This document shows positions 7,963 through 17,721 of a stretch of 64,000 bases of DNA, in pieces. The translations under genes were made by a program, and so were the position numbers. The notes beneath the pieces are model-generated. The model saw nothing but the letters and a program-made list of their open reading frames with translations, was not told where the DNA came from and ran no database searches. The stretch is taken from NCBI RefSeq assembly GCF_011067135.1, contig NZ_JAAMOW010000004.1, positions 62,001 to 126,000 of the forward strand, read 5' to 3'. Origin of the DNA: Solimonas terrae. GTDB lineage: Bacteria > Pseudomonadota > Gammaproteobacteria > Nevskiales > Nevskiaceae. Numbering within the stretch: position 1 is the first letter of the stretch; every line of letters starts with the position of its first letter.

Positions 7963-9477
7963 ATGCGTGCCGTTCACTTGTTCGGAGCATCGGTGCTGGC
8001 GTGCGCGCTGGTCGGCTGCAAGGCATCGACGGTGCCCGGCGAAGCGCAATCCGGCGATGAGGCGTCCGCGCCGCTGCGCCGCGACGGTCGCTGGCTGGTC
8101 GACGCGGAAAATCGCGTCGTCATGCTGCATGGCGTGAACATGGTCTGGAAGACCGCGCCGTTCGTGCCGCCTGCGACGGCCGACGGATTTGTCGCGGCCG
8201 ACGCCGACTGGCTTGCCGACCACGGGTTCAACACCGCACGCATCGGCGTGCTCTGGGCCGGCGTGATGCCGACGCAGGCCGGTGTCATCGATCAGGATTA
8301 TCTGGTTGCCTGGGACCGTGTCATCCAGTTGCTCGCCAGGCGGCACATCTGGATGCTGTTCGACTTCCATCAGGACATGCTCGGACCGCTGTATCAGGGC
8401 GAGGGGGTGCCGGACTGGGCGGTCGAACAATTGCCCGGCAGCTTCACGACCCTGCTCGGGCCACCGGCCTTCGGTTTTCCGTTCAACTATTTCACGCCGC
8501 AGCTTTCGCAGGCCTACGACAATCTCTGGGCGGACACCGGCGAGATCCGCGACGGCTTTCGCGAGGCCTGGACGGCAGTTGCGAAGCGTTGGGCCGATCA
8601 GCCGTATTCGATGGGCTACGATCTTTTCAACGAGCCCTGGGCCGGTCTCGAATACGCCAGTTGCCTGGTGCCGCTGGTCGGATGTCCGGCGCACGACTCG
8701 CAGGAGCTGCAGCCGTTCTACGAGTACGCGCGCAACGGCATCCGCAGCGTCGATCAGCAGCACATCATCTGGTTCGAGTCCGAACCCGAGGGCAGCAGCG
8801 TCGGCACGCCGAAGGGGTTCACGGCGGTTGCCGGAGAATCGCAGCTCGGCTATTCCTTCCACGACTACTGCCCGCTCGCGGCGCTGACGCAGTCGGTCCA
8901 GCTCGGTCTGATCGACGCCCTGCCGATTCCGGCGACCTGCAACGGCTTCAACGAGGCCTCCGCCAACGAGGCGCGCGATCAGGCCGATCGAATGAATGCC
9001 GTCGAACTGCTGACCGAGTTCGGGGCCACCGACGATCTCGAACTGCTGCGCCAGACGACCGCACTTGCCGACGAGCATCTGATCGGCTGGCAGTACTGGC
9101 ATTACAAGAACTGGGCCGACCCGACCACGCAATCGCAGGGCAGTGGTGCACAGGGGCTGTTCACCGACGACGCCGACCTGTCGACAGTGAAACCCGACAA
9201 GCTGCGCATCCTCGAGCGCAGCTATCCGCAGGCGACCGCCGGCATCCCCGAGGAGCTATCGTTCGATCCCGACAGCGGCGCGTTCCACTACCGCTACACG
9301 CCGCGCGCTGCCGGCGGGCCGACCCTGATCTACATACCGCTGTCGACCCACTACCCGAACGGCTATCACGTCGAGGTCAGCGGCGCGACCGTGGTCTCCG
9401 CGCCGAATGCCGGGCAATTGCGGCTCGACAATCTCGCCGGCGCCAACGAGGTGACGATCGATCTGACGGCGAACTAG
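7963..9477 (+). CDS. GH5-family glycoside hydrolase lipoprotein (endoglycoceramidase-like)
   Basis: 504-residue lipoprotein; signal peptide with lipobox ALVGC (Cys19). The TIM-barrel domain (about 40-400) has the GH5 acid/base Glu224 in DLFNEPWAG and nucleophile Glu352 in LLTEFGA. HGVNMVWKTAPFVPP and FDFHQDM match the endoglycoceramidase-type GH5 branch, whose members cut glycosides from lipid aglycones. A C-terminal beta-sandwich (about 420-504) follows. GGGGGAG precedes the start. It is divergent from kshA. A steryl or other lipid glycoside substrate is an inference from family and location. Confidence 0.85.
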   Translation: MRAVHLFGASVLACALVGCKASTVPGEAQSGDEASAPLRRDGRWLVDAENRVVMLHGVNMVWKTAPFVPPATADGFVAADADWLADHGFNTARIGVLWAGVMPTQAGVIDQDYLVAWDRVIQLLARRHIWMLFDFHQDMLGPLYQGEGVPDWAVEQLPGSFTTLLGPPAFGFPFNYFTPQLSQAYDNLWADTGEIRDGFREAWTAVAKRWADQPYSMGYDLFNEPWAGLEYASCLVPLVGCPAHDSQELQPFYEYARNGIRSVDQQHIIWFESEPEGSSVGTPKGFTAVAGESQLGYSFHDYCPLAALTQSVQLGLIDALPIPATCNGFNEASANEARDQADRMNAVELLTEFGATDDLELLRQTTALADEHLIGWQYWHYKNWADPTTQSQGSGAQGLFTDDADLSTVKPDKLRILERSYPQATAGIPEELSFDPDSGAFHYRYTPRAAGGPTLIYIPLSTHYPNGYHVEVSGATVVSAPNAGQLRLDNLAGANEVTIDLTAN

Positions 9478-9562
9478 CGTCGCCGCCTCCGTGCGGACGT
9501 GCCTTGCATGCGTGCCCGCGGACATGGACGAACGGGCGGGTTCCGATCGTGCGGTGACGGTG

Positions 9563-11218
9563 CTACGACGCTGTGCAGCCGCGTCGCAGATTGTTGCAGC
9601 GCTCCTCACGGCCGCCGCGCGCCGGATAGTCGCGTGCCGAGTGAAAGTGCCAGCTCATCTTCAGCCGTCCCTGCGGGCCATCGTCGTCGAGCAGGCGTGC
9701 GTCGGCGTCGGCGTAACCGGCTTCGCCCGGCTTTTTCAGCCAGCGATCGAACCAGGCCAGCGTGTAGTGTTCGATCAGCGGCAAGCCCCAGCCGCCGCTG
9801 CACGCGCCATTGACCAGCTGCGGGCACCACGAGCTTGCCGGAAAGGTCGGCAACAGGCTGAAGTCGAAATGCGTCGCGCCGGCGATCGTGATCGCGAACA
9901 CCGGTACGCCGGCATCGGCAAACGCCTGATAGGCGAGCAGATGATCGTCCGGATCAGGCGGTGTCAGGTATGGCGCCGCGGTCGTCGCGATGCTGGTTGC
10001 GCTACTGCCGGCCGGGCTGACGTATTCGCTCATCAGGCTCAGCGCCGGCACGCGCGGAACGGCCGCATAGCCTTCGCTGAGCGGCGCGCCCGGATCGCCG
10101 ACCGCGAGCGCGTCCCAGGCGACGATCACCTTCACCGGATTGTGCGCGTCGAGCTTGCCGAACCACGGCGCGGCGCCGTCGGCGCCGAGACCTTGCACGA
10201 TCGAGGCGCCGAATGCGCCGGCCGAATGCCCGGCGACGCCGAGGCGATCACGGTCGATGCGGTCGAAGTACGGGTTGTAGCCGGTGACCGCGGTCGGATA
10301 ACGGCCGGCGCAGGTCTGGTTCTCCGGATACGGCTGCGACGGCGTCGAATGCAGGAAGTCGATCGCATTGACCAGCCCGGTGACGAACACCGAGGTGTCG
10401 ATGTTGCCGCCCTGTCCGCCGCTCGGCGTTTGCCAGTCGGAACGGCCCTGGCCGCGCGGATCGTAGGTCATGACCATGTAGCCGTTGCGCACCAGCAGTT
10501 GCGCCGCCCACCAGTACAGCGTTTCCGGCGCCTGGATCGAGCCGTTGTCGATGACGATGGTCGGCAGCCTGGCATCGGCCGGCGCGTTCTTCGGCAGCCA
10601 GACGTGGCCGCTGAGGCGCGCGCAGCCGTCGTCGTAGAACACGATCGGCACCACCTCCGCTTCTTCGGTGTAGAAACGGCCATCGGCGCCGGCGACCTGC
10701 GGATAGCGGTAGGGATCGCCCGTGCACTGCAGTGACCAGGTCGAACACAGCGGCACCAGCGGCGCATTCAGCGGCAGCGAGATCGCGGCGGTCGGATCGG
10801 CCTGGATCGCCGCGATGCGATCCTGCAGGGTCTGTGCGAGCTCCGACGGCGGCGTGTTCAGCAGCGCCGTCAACAGCGGACTCGATGCCAGCAGCCAGCT
10901 CGGATCATCGAGATCACGCGCCGTGTAGTCGAACTGGTTCGCGGCGCTCTGCTCGATCCAGCGCGTGACGAACGCCGGATTGGCCGCTTCCTCGACCGGC
11001 GCTTCGAGAATCTTCGCGTAGTTCTGCGCCTCGCAGCTCGTCCACTGCGCGGACGGATAGGCAGCGTCGTCGCAACGCAGATCGATGCCGGCCGTGTCGC
11101 CGCCCGGATGATCGCCGCCGGCGGCGGCGAGTGACGCGGTCGGCGCCGAACGCCCGCAGGCGCCGAGCGCCAGCATCAGCAACGACACCCCGACGCCGCG
11201 ATTCAGGATCCTGCGCAT
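9563..11218 (-). CDS. Secreted lipoprotein alpha/beta hydrolase
   Basis: 551-residue lipoprotein; signal peptide MRRILNRGVGVSLLMLALGAC ends in a lipobox. The alpha/beta-hydrolase domain (about 190-530) has the oxyanion/strand region IVIDNGS, YDPRGQGRSD and the nucleophile elbow GVAGHSAGAFG. A likely acid and the His in IAGATHFDFS complete a triad. The N-terminal 150 residues are helical and unassigned. The start at 11218 is chosen for the signal peptide and for GGGGGAG upstream; an upstream extension in frame has no such features. It may release esterified lipids or steroids outside the cell; the substrate is unknown. Confidence 0.82.
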   Translation of the reverse strand: MRRILNRGVGVSLLMLALGACGRSAPTASLAAAGGDHPGGDTAGIDLRCDDAAYPSAQWTSCEAQNYAKILEAPVEEAANPAFVTRWIEQSAANQFDYTARDLDDPSWLLASSPLLTALLNTPPSELAQTLQDRIAAIQADPTAAISLPLNAPLVPLCSTWSLQCTGDPYRYPQVAGADGRFYTEEAEVVPIVFYDDGCARLSGHVWLPKNAPADARLPTIVIDNGSIQAPETLYWWAAQLLVRNGYMVMTYDPRGQGRSDWQTPSGGQGGNIDTSVFVTGLVNAIDFLHSTPSQPYPENQTCAGRYPTAVTGYNPYFDRIDRDRLGVAGHSAGAFGASIVQGLGADGAAPWFGKLDAHNPVKVIVAWDALAVGDPGAPLSEGYAAVPRVPALSLMSEYVSPAGSSATSIATTAAPYLTPPDPDDHLLAYQAFADAGVPVFAITIAGATHFDFSLLPTFPASSWCPQLVNGACSGGWGLPLIEHYTLAWFDRWLKKPGEAGYADADARLLDDDGPQGRLKMSWHFHSARDYPARGGREERCNNLRRGCTAS

Positions 11219-11443
11219 CTTGCTCCCCCCGTTGCGGTCGGTGCCGCCGGTCGTCCTTGGCGCGACCGGTTGTGCGATCCATTCTGGAACGCCAGGGCGG
11301 CGCTGTCGACGCCGTCCGGCGCGCGCATGTCGGCTAGTCGTTTCGGACGATGCCTGCCAGCGGGGCTTCTGCGACAAAGCGTCTCGTGCAGGACGGCGCT
11401 TTCGTGCCAGACGCCTGCGCCCCCGATTCGCGAGGAGATCACC

Positions 11444-12646
11444 GTGTCAGGTACCGCCCAGAAAACCGCAACGACCACGCCCATCAGTCCCGAAGTGCTG
11501 GTCCAGCGCGCGCGCGAGATGGTGCCCGTGCTCGCCAGCCGCGCGAAGCAGGCCGAGGAACTTCGCATGATCCCGGCCGAGACCGTGCAGGAAATGCAGG
11601 ACGCCGGCTTCTTCCGCGTTCTGCAACCGAAACTCTACGGTGGCTACGAGATGGACCCGCAGGTGTTCTACGACGTCTGCATGACGCTGGCCGAAGGCTG
11701 CATGTCGACCGCCTGGATCTACGGCGTGATCGGCGTGCACAACTGGCAGATCGCGCTGTTCGATCCGAAGGCCGCCGAAGACGTTTTCGGCCGGGACAGC
11801 AACACGCGCATCGCCTCGACCTACATGCCGAAAGGTCAGGTCAAGCCGGTCGAAGGCGGTTTCCGCTTTTCCGGTCGCTGGGGCTTTTCCAGCGGCTGCG
11901 ATCACTGCGACTGGATCTTCCTTGGCGGCCTGATCTTCAACGAGGGCCAGCCGCCCGAGTACCGCACCTTCCTGCTGCCGAAGTCGGACTTCGAGATCGT
12001 CGACACCTGGCACGTGATGGGGCTCAAGGGCACCGGCTCGAAAGACATCGTCGTCAAGGATGTGTTCGTGCCGGAATACCGCACGCACAAGGGCAGCGAC
12101 GGTTTCATGGGCACCAACCCCGGCCGCCACACCTTCACCGCCGATCTGTACAAGCTGCCATTCGGGCAGATCTTCGTGCGCGCGGTGTCGTCGGCCGCGA
12201 TCGGTGGTCTGCAGGGTGCGCTCAATACCTTCGTCGACTTCGCCAAGGTGCGCGTCGGCGACATGGGCAACAAGACCTCCGAGCAGCCGCCGGCACAGCT
12301 CGCGGCTGCCGAAGCGGCGTTGGCGATCGACGAGATGAAGCTGGTCCTGCATCGCAACTTCGATGTGCTGATGGGCAAGATCCGCAAGGGCGAGCCGCTC
12401 GACGACATCGCCCAGCGCGTGCACTTCCGTGCACAGGCAGCGCAGGTCGTCGAGCGCTGCGCCAGACATGCCTATGCGCTGTTCTCGGCCTGCGGGGGGC
12501 GCGGCATCTTCACCGACTTCCCGCTGCATCGTTACCTGTTCGACATCTACGCCGCGCGTGGCCACTACGCCAACAATCCGGATCAGTTCGGCCGCAACTA
12601 CGGCGCCGTGCTGCTCGGTCGCGACAACACCGACGTGTTCCTGTAA
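11444..12646 (+). CDS. hsaA: HsaA-like flavin-dependent monooxygenase (3-HSA hydroxylase, oxygenase component)
   Basis: 400 residues of the acyl-CoA dehydrogenase-like flavoprotein monooxygenase class. HsaA/TesA2 hydroxylates 3-HSA, the 9,10-seco phenol, at C4 using reduced flavin from a separate reductase (HsaB). Pattern blocks RMIPAETVQEMQDAGFFRVLQPKLYGGYE, GWGFSSGCDHCDW-like WGFSSGCDH, GLKGTGSKDIVV and a C-terminal GGRGIFTDFPLHRYLFDIYAARGHYANNP match this family rather than true dehydrogenases. The start is GTG at 11444 with GAGGAG seven bases upstream. It is followed by kstD. No HsaB gene is in the window. Confidence 0.88.
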   Translation: MSGTAQKTATTTPISPEVLVQRAREMVPVLASRAKQAEELRMIPAETVQEMQDAGFFRVLQPKLYGGYEMDPQVFYDVCMTLAEGCMSTAWIYGVIGVHNWQIALFDPKAAEDVFGRDSNTRIASTYMPKGQVKPVEGGFRFSGRWGFSSGCDHCDWIFLGGLIFNEGQPPEYRTFLLPKSDFEIVDTWHVMGLKGTGSKDIVVKDVFVPEYRTHKGSDGFMGTNPGRHTFTADLYKLPFGQIFVRAVSSAAIGGLQGALNTFVDFAKVRVGDMGNKTSEQPPAQLAAAEAALAIDEMKLVLHRNFDVLMGKIRKGEPLDDIAQRVHFRAQAAQVVERCARHAYALFSACGGRGIFTDFPLHRYLFDIYAARGHYANNPDQFGRNYGAVLLGRDNTDVFL

Positions 12647-12751
12647 GGAACCTCCGGTTCGGGCCCGGGCCGTCCGGCGGCGCAACAGTTCACCGGACTG
12701 TTCCGCGCTGCGCCGCATCGGTCCGGACTTTCACATCAAGCGGGCACTGAC

Positions 12752-14482
12752 ATGGGCGTAGCGGAATCTGGAAGTTGGGACCAGCAGTACGACGTCATCG
12801 TCGTCGGTTCCGGTGGCGGCGGCATGACCGCGGCGCTGTGTGCCAAAGGTCATGGTCTGTCGTCGGTCGTCATCGAGAAGTCCGACAAGTACGGCGGCAC
12901 CAGCGCGGTGTCCGGCGGCGGCATCTGGATACCGTGCAACGACGACATCGCGCGCACCGGTGGCCAGGATTCGTTCGAGGACGCGCTGACCTATCTCAAG
13001 GGCCTGATCGGCGACGAGGTGCCGCAGGCTCGCATCGAGGCGTATCTGCACAACGCGCCGGAGATGGTGCGATATCTGGCGAAAAACTTCGACGTGCGTT
13101 ATCGCAACGTGCCGAAGTATCCGGACTACTACCCGAACAATCCCGGCGGCAAGCAGGGGTGGCGCTCGATGGAGCCGGTCGCGTTCGACGCCTCAAGGCT
13201 CGGTGACGAGTTCCACAATCAACGCGAGTCGTTCAAGGGCACGCTGCTGATGGGCCGCATCGCGATGGATCAGGTCGAGGCGCACAAGCTGTTTTCGCGC
13301 GGGCCGGGCTGGGTGTGGCTGACGGTGAAGATGCTGCTCAAGTACTGGTTCGACATCGGCTGGCGCATGAAGACGCATCGTGATCGTCGCCAGGTCCTCG
13401 GTCAGGGCATGGTCGCGACGCTGCGCTACGCGATGATGCAGCAGCACATTCCGCTGCAACTCGACACCGGCATGGAATCGCTGATCGAGGAAGACGGCCG
13501 TGTCGTCGGCGTCGTCGTCAAGCACCAGGGCAAGACGCTGCGTTACCACGCGAGACGCGGCGTGATCCTCGCCTGCGGCGGCTTCGAGTCCAATCAGCAG
13601 ATGCGCGACCAGTATCTGGCGAAGCCGACGACGGTGGCCTGGACCGCGGCGCCGCCGATCAATCACGGTGACGGCATTCGCGCCGGTCAGGCCATCGGTG
13701 CGGCGCTCAAGCACATGGATCTGGTCTGGGGGTCGCCGACCGTGAAAAAGCCCGGCGCCGATCAGCAGATCACGCTGTTCATCGAGCGCGGCATGCCGGG
13801 CTGCGTCGCGGTCAACAGGAAGGGCAAGCGCTTCGTCAACGAAGCCGCGGCTTATCCGGACTTCCGCAACGCGATGTATGCCGACGATGCCAAGGGCAAC
13901 GGCACGGTGCCGTGCTGGCTCGTGTTCGACGCGACGTTCCGCTACAAATATCCGATGGGCATCTTCCTGCCCGGCCAGATCGAGCCGGACTCGAAGCTGC
14001 CGAAGGACTGGCTGGACAAGGTCTACTACCGCGCTGACACGATCGAGGCGCTGAGCGCCAAGATCGGGGTCGACACGGAAGGGCTGAAAGCGACCGTCGC
14101 GAATATGAACGAGTATGCGAAGGCCGGCGTCGATCCCGAATTCCACAAGGGCGAAACCGCGATCGATCGCTACTACAGCGACCCGAGCGTCAAGCCGAAC
14201 ACCTGTCTCGGGCCGATCATCAAGCCGCCGTTCTACGCGGTGAAGCTCGATGCCGGCGAGATCGGCACCAAGGGGGGTCTGGTGACCGATCCGCAGGCGC
14301 GCGTGCTGCGCGATGACGGCAGCGTCATCCCAGGGCTGTACGCAACCGGCAACACCTCGGCTGCGGTCATGGGGCCGACCTACGGCGGTGCCGGCTCGAC
14401 CTTGGGGCCGGCGATGACGTTTGCCTATGTGGCCGTGCGGGATCTGGCCGCCCAGGCGGCGGCACTCAAAGCCGCCGCCTGA
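12752..14482 (+). CDS. kstD: 3-ketosteroid delta1-dehydrogenase
   Basis: FAD enzyme of 576 residues that introduces the C1-C2 double bond into 3-ketosteroids; with 9alpha-hydroxylation this opens ring B. The N-terminal dinucleotide fold is VVGSGGGGMTAALCAKGHG, followed by GGTSAVSGGGIWIP. The C-terminal signature TYGGAGSTLGPAMTFAY contains the Tyr and Gly of the KstD active site. Length and motifs fit KstD better than the fumarate reductase branch. It lies 105 bases after hsaA on the same strand. Confidence 0.93.
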   Translation: MGVAESGSWDQQYDVIVVGSGGGGMTAALCAKGHGLSSVVIEKSDKYGGTSAVSGGGIWIPCNDDIARTGGQDSFEDALTYLKGLIGDEVPQARIEAYLHNAPEMVRYLAKNFDVRYRNVPKYPDYYPNNPGGKQGWRSMEPVAFDASRLGDEFHNQRESFKGTLLMGRIAMDQVEAHKLFSRGPGWVWLTVKMLLKYWFDIGWRMKTHRDRRQVLGQGMVATLRYAMMQQHIPLQLDTGMESLIEEDGRVVGVVVKHQGKTLRYHARRGVILACGGFESNQQMRDQYLAKPTTVAWTAAPPINHGDGIRAGQAIGAALKHMDLVWGSPTVKKPGADQQITLFIERGMPGCVAVNRKGKRFVNEAAAYPDFRNAMYADDAKGNGTVPCWLVFDATFRYKYPMGIFLPGQIEPDSKLPKDWLDKVYYRADTIEALSAKIGVDTEGLKATVANMNEYAKAGVDPEFHKGETAIDRYYSDPSVKPNTCLGPIIKPPFYAVKLDAGEIGTKGGLVTDPQARVLRDDGSVIPGLYATGNTSAAVMGPTYGGAGSTLGPAMTFAYVAVRDLAAQAAALKAAA

Positions 14483-14512
14483 CGCGCGGCCGACGCTGCG
14501 GTGCGGCGGCTT
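14469..14512. other. Inverted repeat at the kstD/GGDEF convergent junction
   Basis: Ten-base arms AAGCCGCCGC (14469-14478) and GCGGCGGCTT (14503-14512) with a 24-base loop overlap both stop regions. There is no long T-tract, so it is at most a weak terminator. Confidence 0.3.
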
Positions 14513-15537
14513 CAGCGCGCAGGCGCGCGCTGAGCCTGCTGCTGGCGGCGCTTCTGCGCATACATCGCGTGGTCGGCACGTTCGACCAGCTGGATCGGGT
14601 CCTCGCCGTCGGCCGGATAGAGGGCCACGCCGGTGCTCGCGCGCAGCGGCAATGACTGGCCGTCGAAATCGAACGGTGCGCGGCACTCGTTGTGGACGCG
14701 CAACGCCAGGCTTTCCGGCTCGTCGCGGTTGCTCACCTGCGGCATCAGGATCGCGAATTCGTCGCCGCCCAGGCGCGCAACCGTGTCGGTGCCGCGCGCC
14801 GATTGCCGCAGGCGTCGCGCGAATTCGACGATGGCCTGATCGCCGGCGCGGTGACCCCAGCGATCGTTGATCGGCTTGAGCCCGTCCATGTCGAGCTGGA
14901 TGACGGCCACCTGTTCGCGATGTCTGGCGGCACGTGCCAGACAGTGACGCAAGCGGTCGAAGAACAAGGCCCGGTTGGCAAGCCCGGTCATCGCGTCATG
15001 GGTGGCGCGGTGGAACAACTCGTCGGCTTCGAAGCGCGTCGCGTGGTACATCGAGGCGCCGATCATCTCCGACAGCAGTTCGAGAATCTGCGTTTCGCCG
15101 GGGCCGAAAGCGCGTGATCGCTCCGAGGTGACCTTGAGCACGCCGATCACGGCATCCTGATGGCGCAGCGGCACCACGACCATCGAGCGGACGCCGATGC
15201 GCCGGCAGGCTTCGCGATCGACACGTTCATCCGTCTCGCTGTCGTCGCAGCGCAGGACTGCGCCGGAGGACACACACAATCCGGACAGGCTGCCGCGCAG
15301 CGACAGGCGCAGGCCAATGAACGGCAGGATCACGCCGGCAGTGGCGCGATAGACCATGTCGCCCATTTCGGCCAGCTCGATCACGGCGCCGGTGGCGGCG
15401 GTGAGATCGAGGGCGCGATCGGTGGCGAGCGCCATTACCGCTGCCAGATCGGGACCCTGTCGGGCGATCTCGGCCTGCACCTTGATGACGGCCAGCAAGC
15501 GCTCTGTACTGGGGGGCGACGATTCGAAGCTGTGCAT
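14512..15537 (-). CDS. Diguanylate cyclase with GAF sensor domain
   Basis: 341-residue cytoplasmic protein that should make cyclic di-GMP. A GAF domain (about 20-165) includes SGLCVSSGAVLRCDDSETDERVDREACRRIGVRSMVVVPL. The GGDEF domain (about 175-335) has HDAMTGLANRALFFDRL, the intact active-site loop ARLGGDEFAIL and ASTGVALYPADGED. No membrane segment is present. It is convergent with kstD and not obviously part of steroid metabolism. Confidence 0.93.
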   Translation of the reverse strand: MHSFESSPPSTERLLAVIKVQAEIARQGPDLAAVMALATDRALDLTAATGAVIELAEMGDMVYRATAGVILPFIGLRLSLRGSLSGLCVSSGAVLRCDDSETDERVDREACRRIGVRSMVVVPLRHQDAVIGVLKVTSERSRAFGPGETQILELLSEMIGASMYHATRFEADELFHRATHDAMTGLANRALFFDRLRHCLARAARHREQVAVIQLDMDGLKPINDRWGHRAGDQAIVEFARRLRQSARGTDTVARLGGDEFAILMPQVSNRDEPESLALRVHNECRAPFDFDGQSLPLRASTGVALYPADGEDPIQLVERADHAMYAQKRRQQQAQRAPAR

Positions 15538-15802
15538 CGGGTCGCTCCGGTGCGGCGGACCGTGGATGTCGGGAGAGGGCGGGAACCGGGCGATTTGGCC
15601 TGCTCCCCCAAACGCAGCGTAAAAAGGCGCGCGTGCCTCGATCCGTCCGCAGGCGATGGGCGGATTTTCCGGCCTGACGGAAGGCGCAGCGCAGCGGTGA
15701 CGAGCGGAAGCGCCGGTTGGGCCGGCCGTTCGAGGGCAGGCGAATGGCGCGGTCGGCGAACTTGCGGCGCCGGCACCTTACACTGGCGCATCGTTCCTTC
15801 GG

Positions 15803-16549
15803 ATGGTCCCCGTGCGCCTGCTTTCGCGAATGCTGCCCGCGCTGTTGCTGCCTCTGAGTTTTGCATGTGCAGCGAGCTGGAAATCCGATCTCGGCAACTG
15901 GTTCAAGCAGGCCCAGCCGCCGCCGGCCGGCGCCACCGCCCTCGACAACAGCCAGATCGTGTCCGGCCTGCGCGAGGCGCTTGCGCAGGGTACGACCAAG
16001 GCCATCAACCAGCTCGGTCGCACCGATGGCTTCTGGGGCGATGCCGCAGTGCGCATTCCCCTGCCGTCGCCCTTGTCCGGAATCGAGAACAGCCTGCGCC
16101 AGTTCGGCCAGGGCCCGCGCCTCGACGAATTCCAGCTGACCCTGAATCGCGCCGCCGAACGTGCGGTGCCGCAGGTCGCCGATATCTTCGGCAACGCCGT
16201 GCGACAGATGAGCGTTGCCGATGCCCGCGCGATTCTCGACGGTCCGCAGGATGCCGCGACCCGCTACTTCCAGCGCACGGCGAGCGATTCGCTGCGCGTG
16301 AAGATCCTGCCGATCGTGCGCGGTGCGACCGCCGGTGTCGGCGTCACGCAAAGCTACAAGCAGCTGAGTGCCAAGGCCGGCCCGCTGCTGCAGCTGTCCG
16401 GTCACGCGGTGCCGGATCTCGACAACTATGTCACGGACAAGGCGCTCGCCGGTCTGTTCACGACCATTGCCGCCGAGGAAGCGCGCATTCGCACGAATCC
16501 GGCCGCGCGCGGAACCGAACTTCTGAAGCAGGTGTTCGGCAGCCACTGA
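15803..16549 (+). CDS. Exported DUF4197 protein
   Basis: 248 residues with an N-terminal signal sequence (LLSRMLPALLLPLSFACAA; a Cys near the cleavage site could be lipidated). The rest matches the DUF4197 pattern: SGLREALAQGTTKAINQLGRTDGFWGDAAVRIPLP, NRAAERAVPQVADIFGNAVRQM, DAATRYFQRTASDSLRVKILPIV and KALAGLFTTIAAEEARIRTNPAARGTELLKQVFG. The family function is unknown. It lies 265 bases from the divergent GGDEF gene. Confidence 0.88.
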   Translation: MVPVRLLSRMLPALLLPLSFACAASWKSDLGNWFKQAQPPPAGATALDNSQIVSGLREALAQGTTKAINQLGRTDGFWGDAAVRIPLPSPLSGIENSLRQFGQGPRLDEFQLTLNRAAERAVPQVADIFGNAVRQMSVADARAILDGPQDAATRYFQRTASDSLRVKILPIVRGATAGVGVTQSYKQLSAKAGPLLQLSGHAVPDLDNYVTDKALAGLFTTIAAEEARIRTNPAARGTELLKQVFGSH

Positions 16550-16589
16550 GCGTGGCCCGGCGAGTCCGGCATTCGTCGCTCGATTGCCG

Positions 16590-17609
16590 TCAGTCCGGAC
16601 GCAGCACGACCTTGCCGGTGTTGCGGCGCGCTTCGATGTAGGCATGCGCTTCGCCGGCCTGCGCGAAACTGAAAACCTGATCGACATGCGGGCGCAGCCA
16701 GCCGTCGTCGACACCCTGCAGCAGGGCCTGCATCCAGCCGCGGATCTTGTCGACTTCGTGCCAGAGATGGCCGACGTTGACGCCGAACACTGAACGATTG
16801 CCGTCCATCAGCGGCAGCGGATGGAAGAACGGCATGCCCAGTGCGACCGGCAGCAGCTTCAAGGGACCGAACAAGCGCGACTCGGTGACGCCGGAAATGC
16901 CGAACATGCCGAGCCGGCCGGTGCTGCGTAGCGCGCGGTAACTTTTCTTCCAGTGGCTGCCGCCGAGCGGATCGGTGATCAGCTCGACGCCGCGGCCGTC
17001 GGTCAGGCGCTGCAGTTCGGTCGGCCAGTCCTGCGTGCGGTAATCGATCGCCTCGTGCAGGCCGCGTTCCTTGAGAAATGGGTGCTTGCCGCTGCTGGCG
17101 GTGCCGATGATGCGCGCGCCGATGTGGCGTGCGACATCGATGCAGGCGAGTCCGACGCCGCCGCCGGCGTTGTGGATCAGCACGGTTTCGTCGTGGCTCA
17201 GCGAACCCATGACGACGAGCAACTGCCAGGCGGTCAGGTAGTTCACCGGAATCGCCGCGCACTGTTCGTGCGAGAGCGCCGCCGGCTTTTCGAACATCTG
17301 TGCCACCGGCGTCACCACCACGTCGGCATAACCGCCGAAACGCGTGAGGCCGAACACCTCGCGGCCCAACCACGCCGGATCGACGTCGGGACCGACCGCG
17401 TCGACCACGCCGGAGACTTCGTAGCCGACCACGCAGGGCAGTTTCGGCGCGTCTGGGTACAGGCCCTGACGGGCGAGGATGTCGGCGAAGTTGATGCCGC
17501 TGGCGCGCACGCGCACCCGCAGCGTGCCGGCGGTAGCCTGTGGATCGGCGCTTTCGCGGACCACGAGTTTTTCCGGGCCGCCGCGCCCGCTGATGTAGAT
17601 GCTGCGCAT
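16590..17609 (-). CDS. NADPH:quinone oxidoreductase-type MDR protein
   Basis: 339-residue medium-chain dehydrogenase/reductase without the zinc-binding cysteines. N-terminal GroES-like domain: ASGINFADILARQGLYPDAPKLP and VVGYEVSGVVDAVG. Rossmann domain: VLIHNAGGGVGLACIDVARHIGARIIGTASSGKH. The C-terminus HVDQVFSFAQAGEAHAYIEARRNTGKVVLRPD is typical of quinone oxidoreductases. The substrate is unknown. It is divergent from an SDR gene 112 bases away. Confidence 0.88.
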   Translation of the reverse strand: MRSIYISGRGGPEKLVVRESADPQATAGTLRVRVRASGINFADILARQGLYPDAPKLPCVVGYEVSGVVDAVGPDVDPAWLGREVFGLTRFGGYADVVVTPVAQMFEKPAALSHEQCAAIPVNYLTAWQLLVVMGSLSHDETVLIHNAGGGVGLACIDVARHIGARIIGTASSGKHPFLKERGLHEAIDYRTQDWPTELQRLTDGRGVELITDPLGGSHWKKSYRALRSTGRLGMFGISGVTESRLFGPLKLLPVALGMPFFHPLPLMDGNRSVFGVNVGHLWHEVDKIRGWMQALLQGVDDGWLRPHVDQVFSFAQAGEAHAYIEARRNTGKVVLRPD

Positions 17610-17721
17610 GCCACGCTCCGTCGTCGGAATTCGCCAAGCATGCCATGCCTACCCCACGCGGGTTAGGCGATGCCGTCATCGCGATTCCACACTAGGCGCC
17701 TCACGGATACGGGGCGTACGC

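Noticed and set aside
14469-14512. Strong terminator between kstD and the GGDEF gene
   Set aside because: The 24-base loop and absence of a T-tract make it weak; kept only as a low-confidence repeat.
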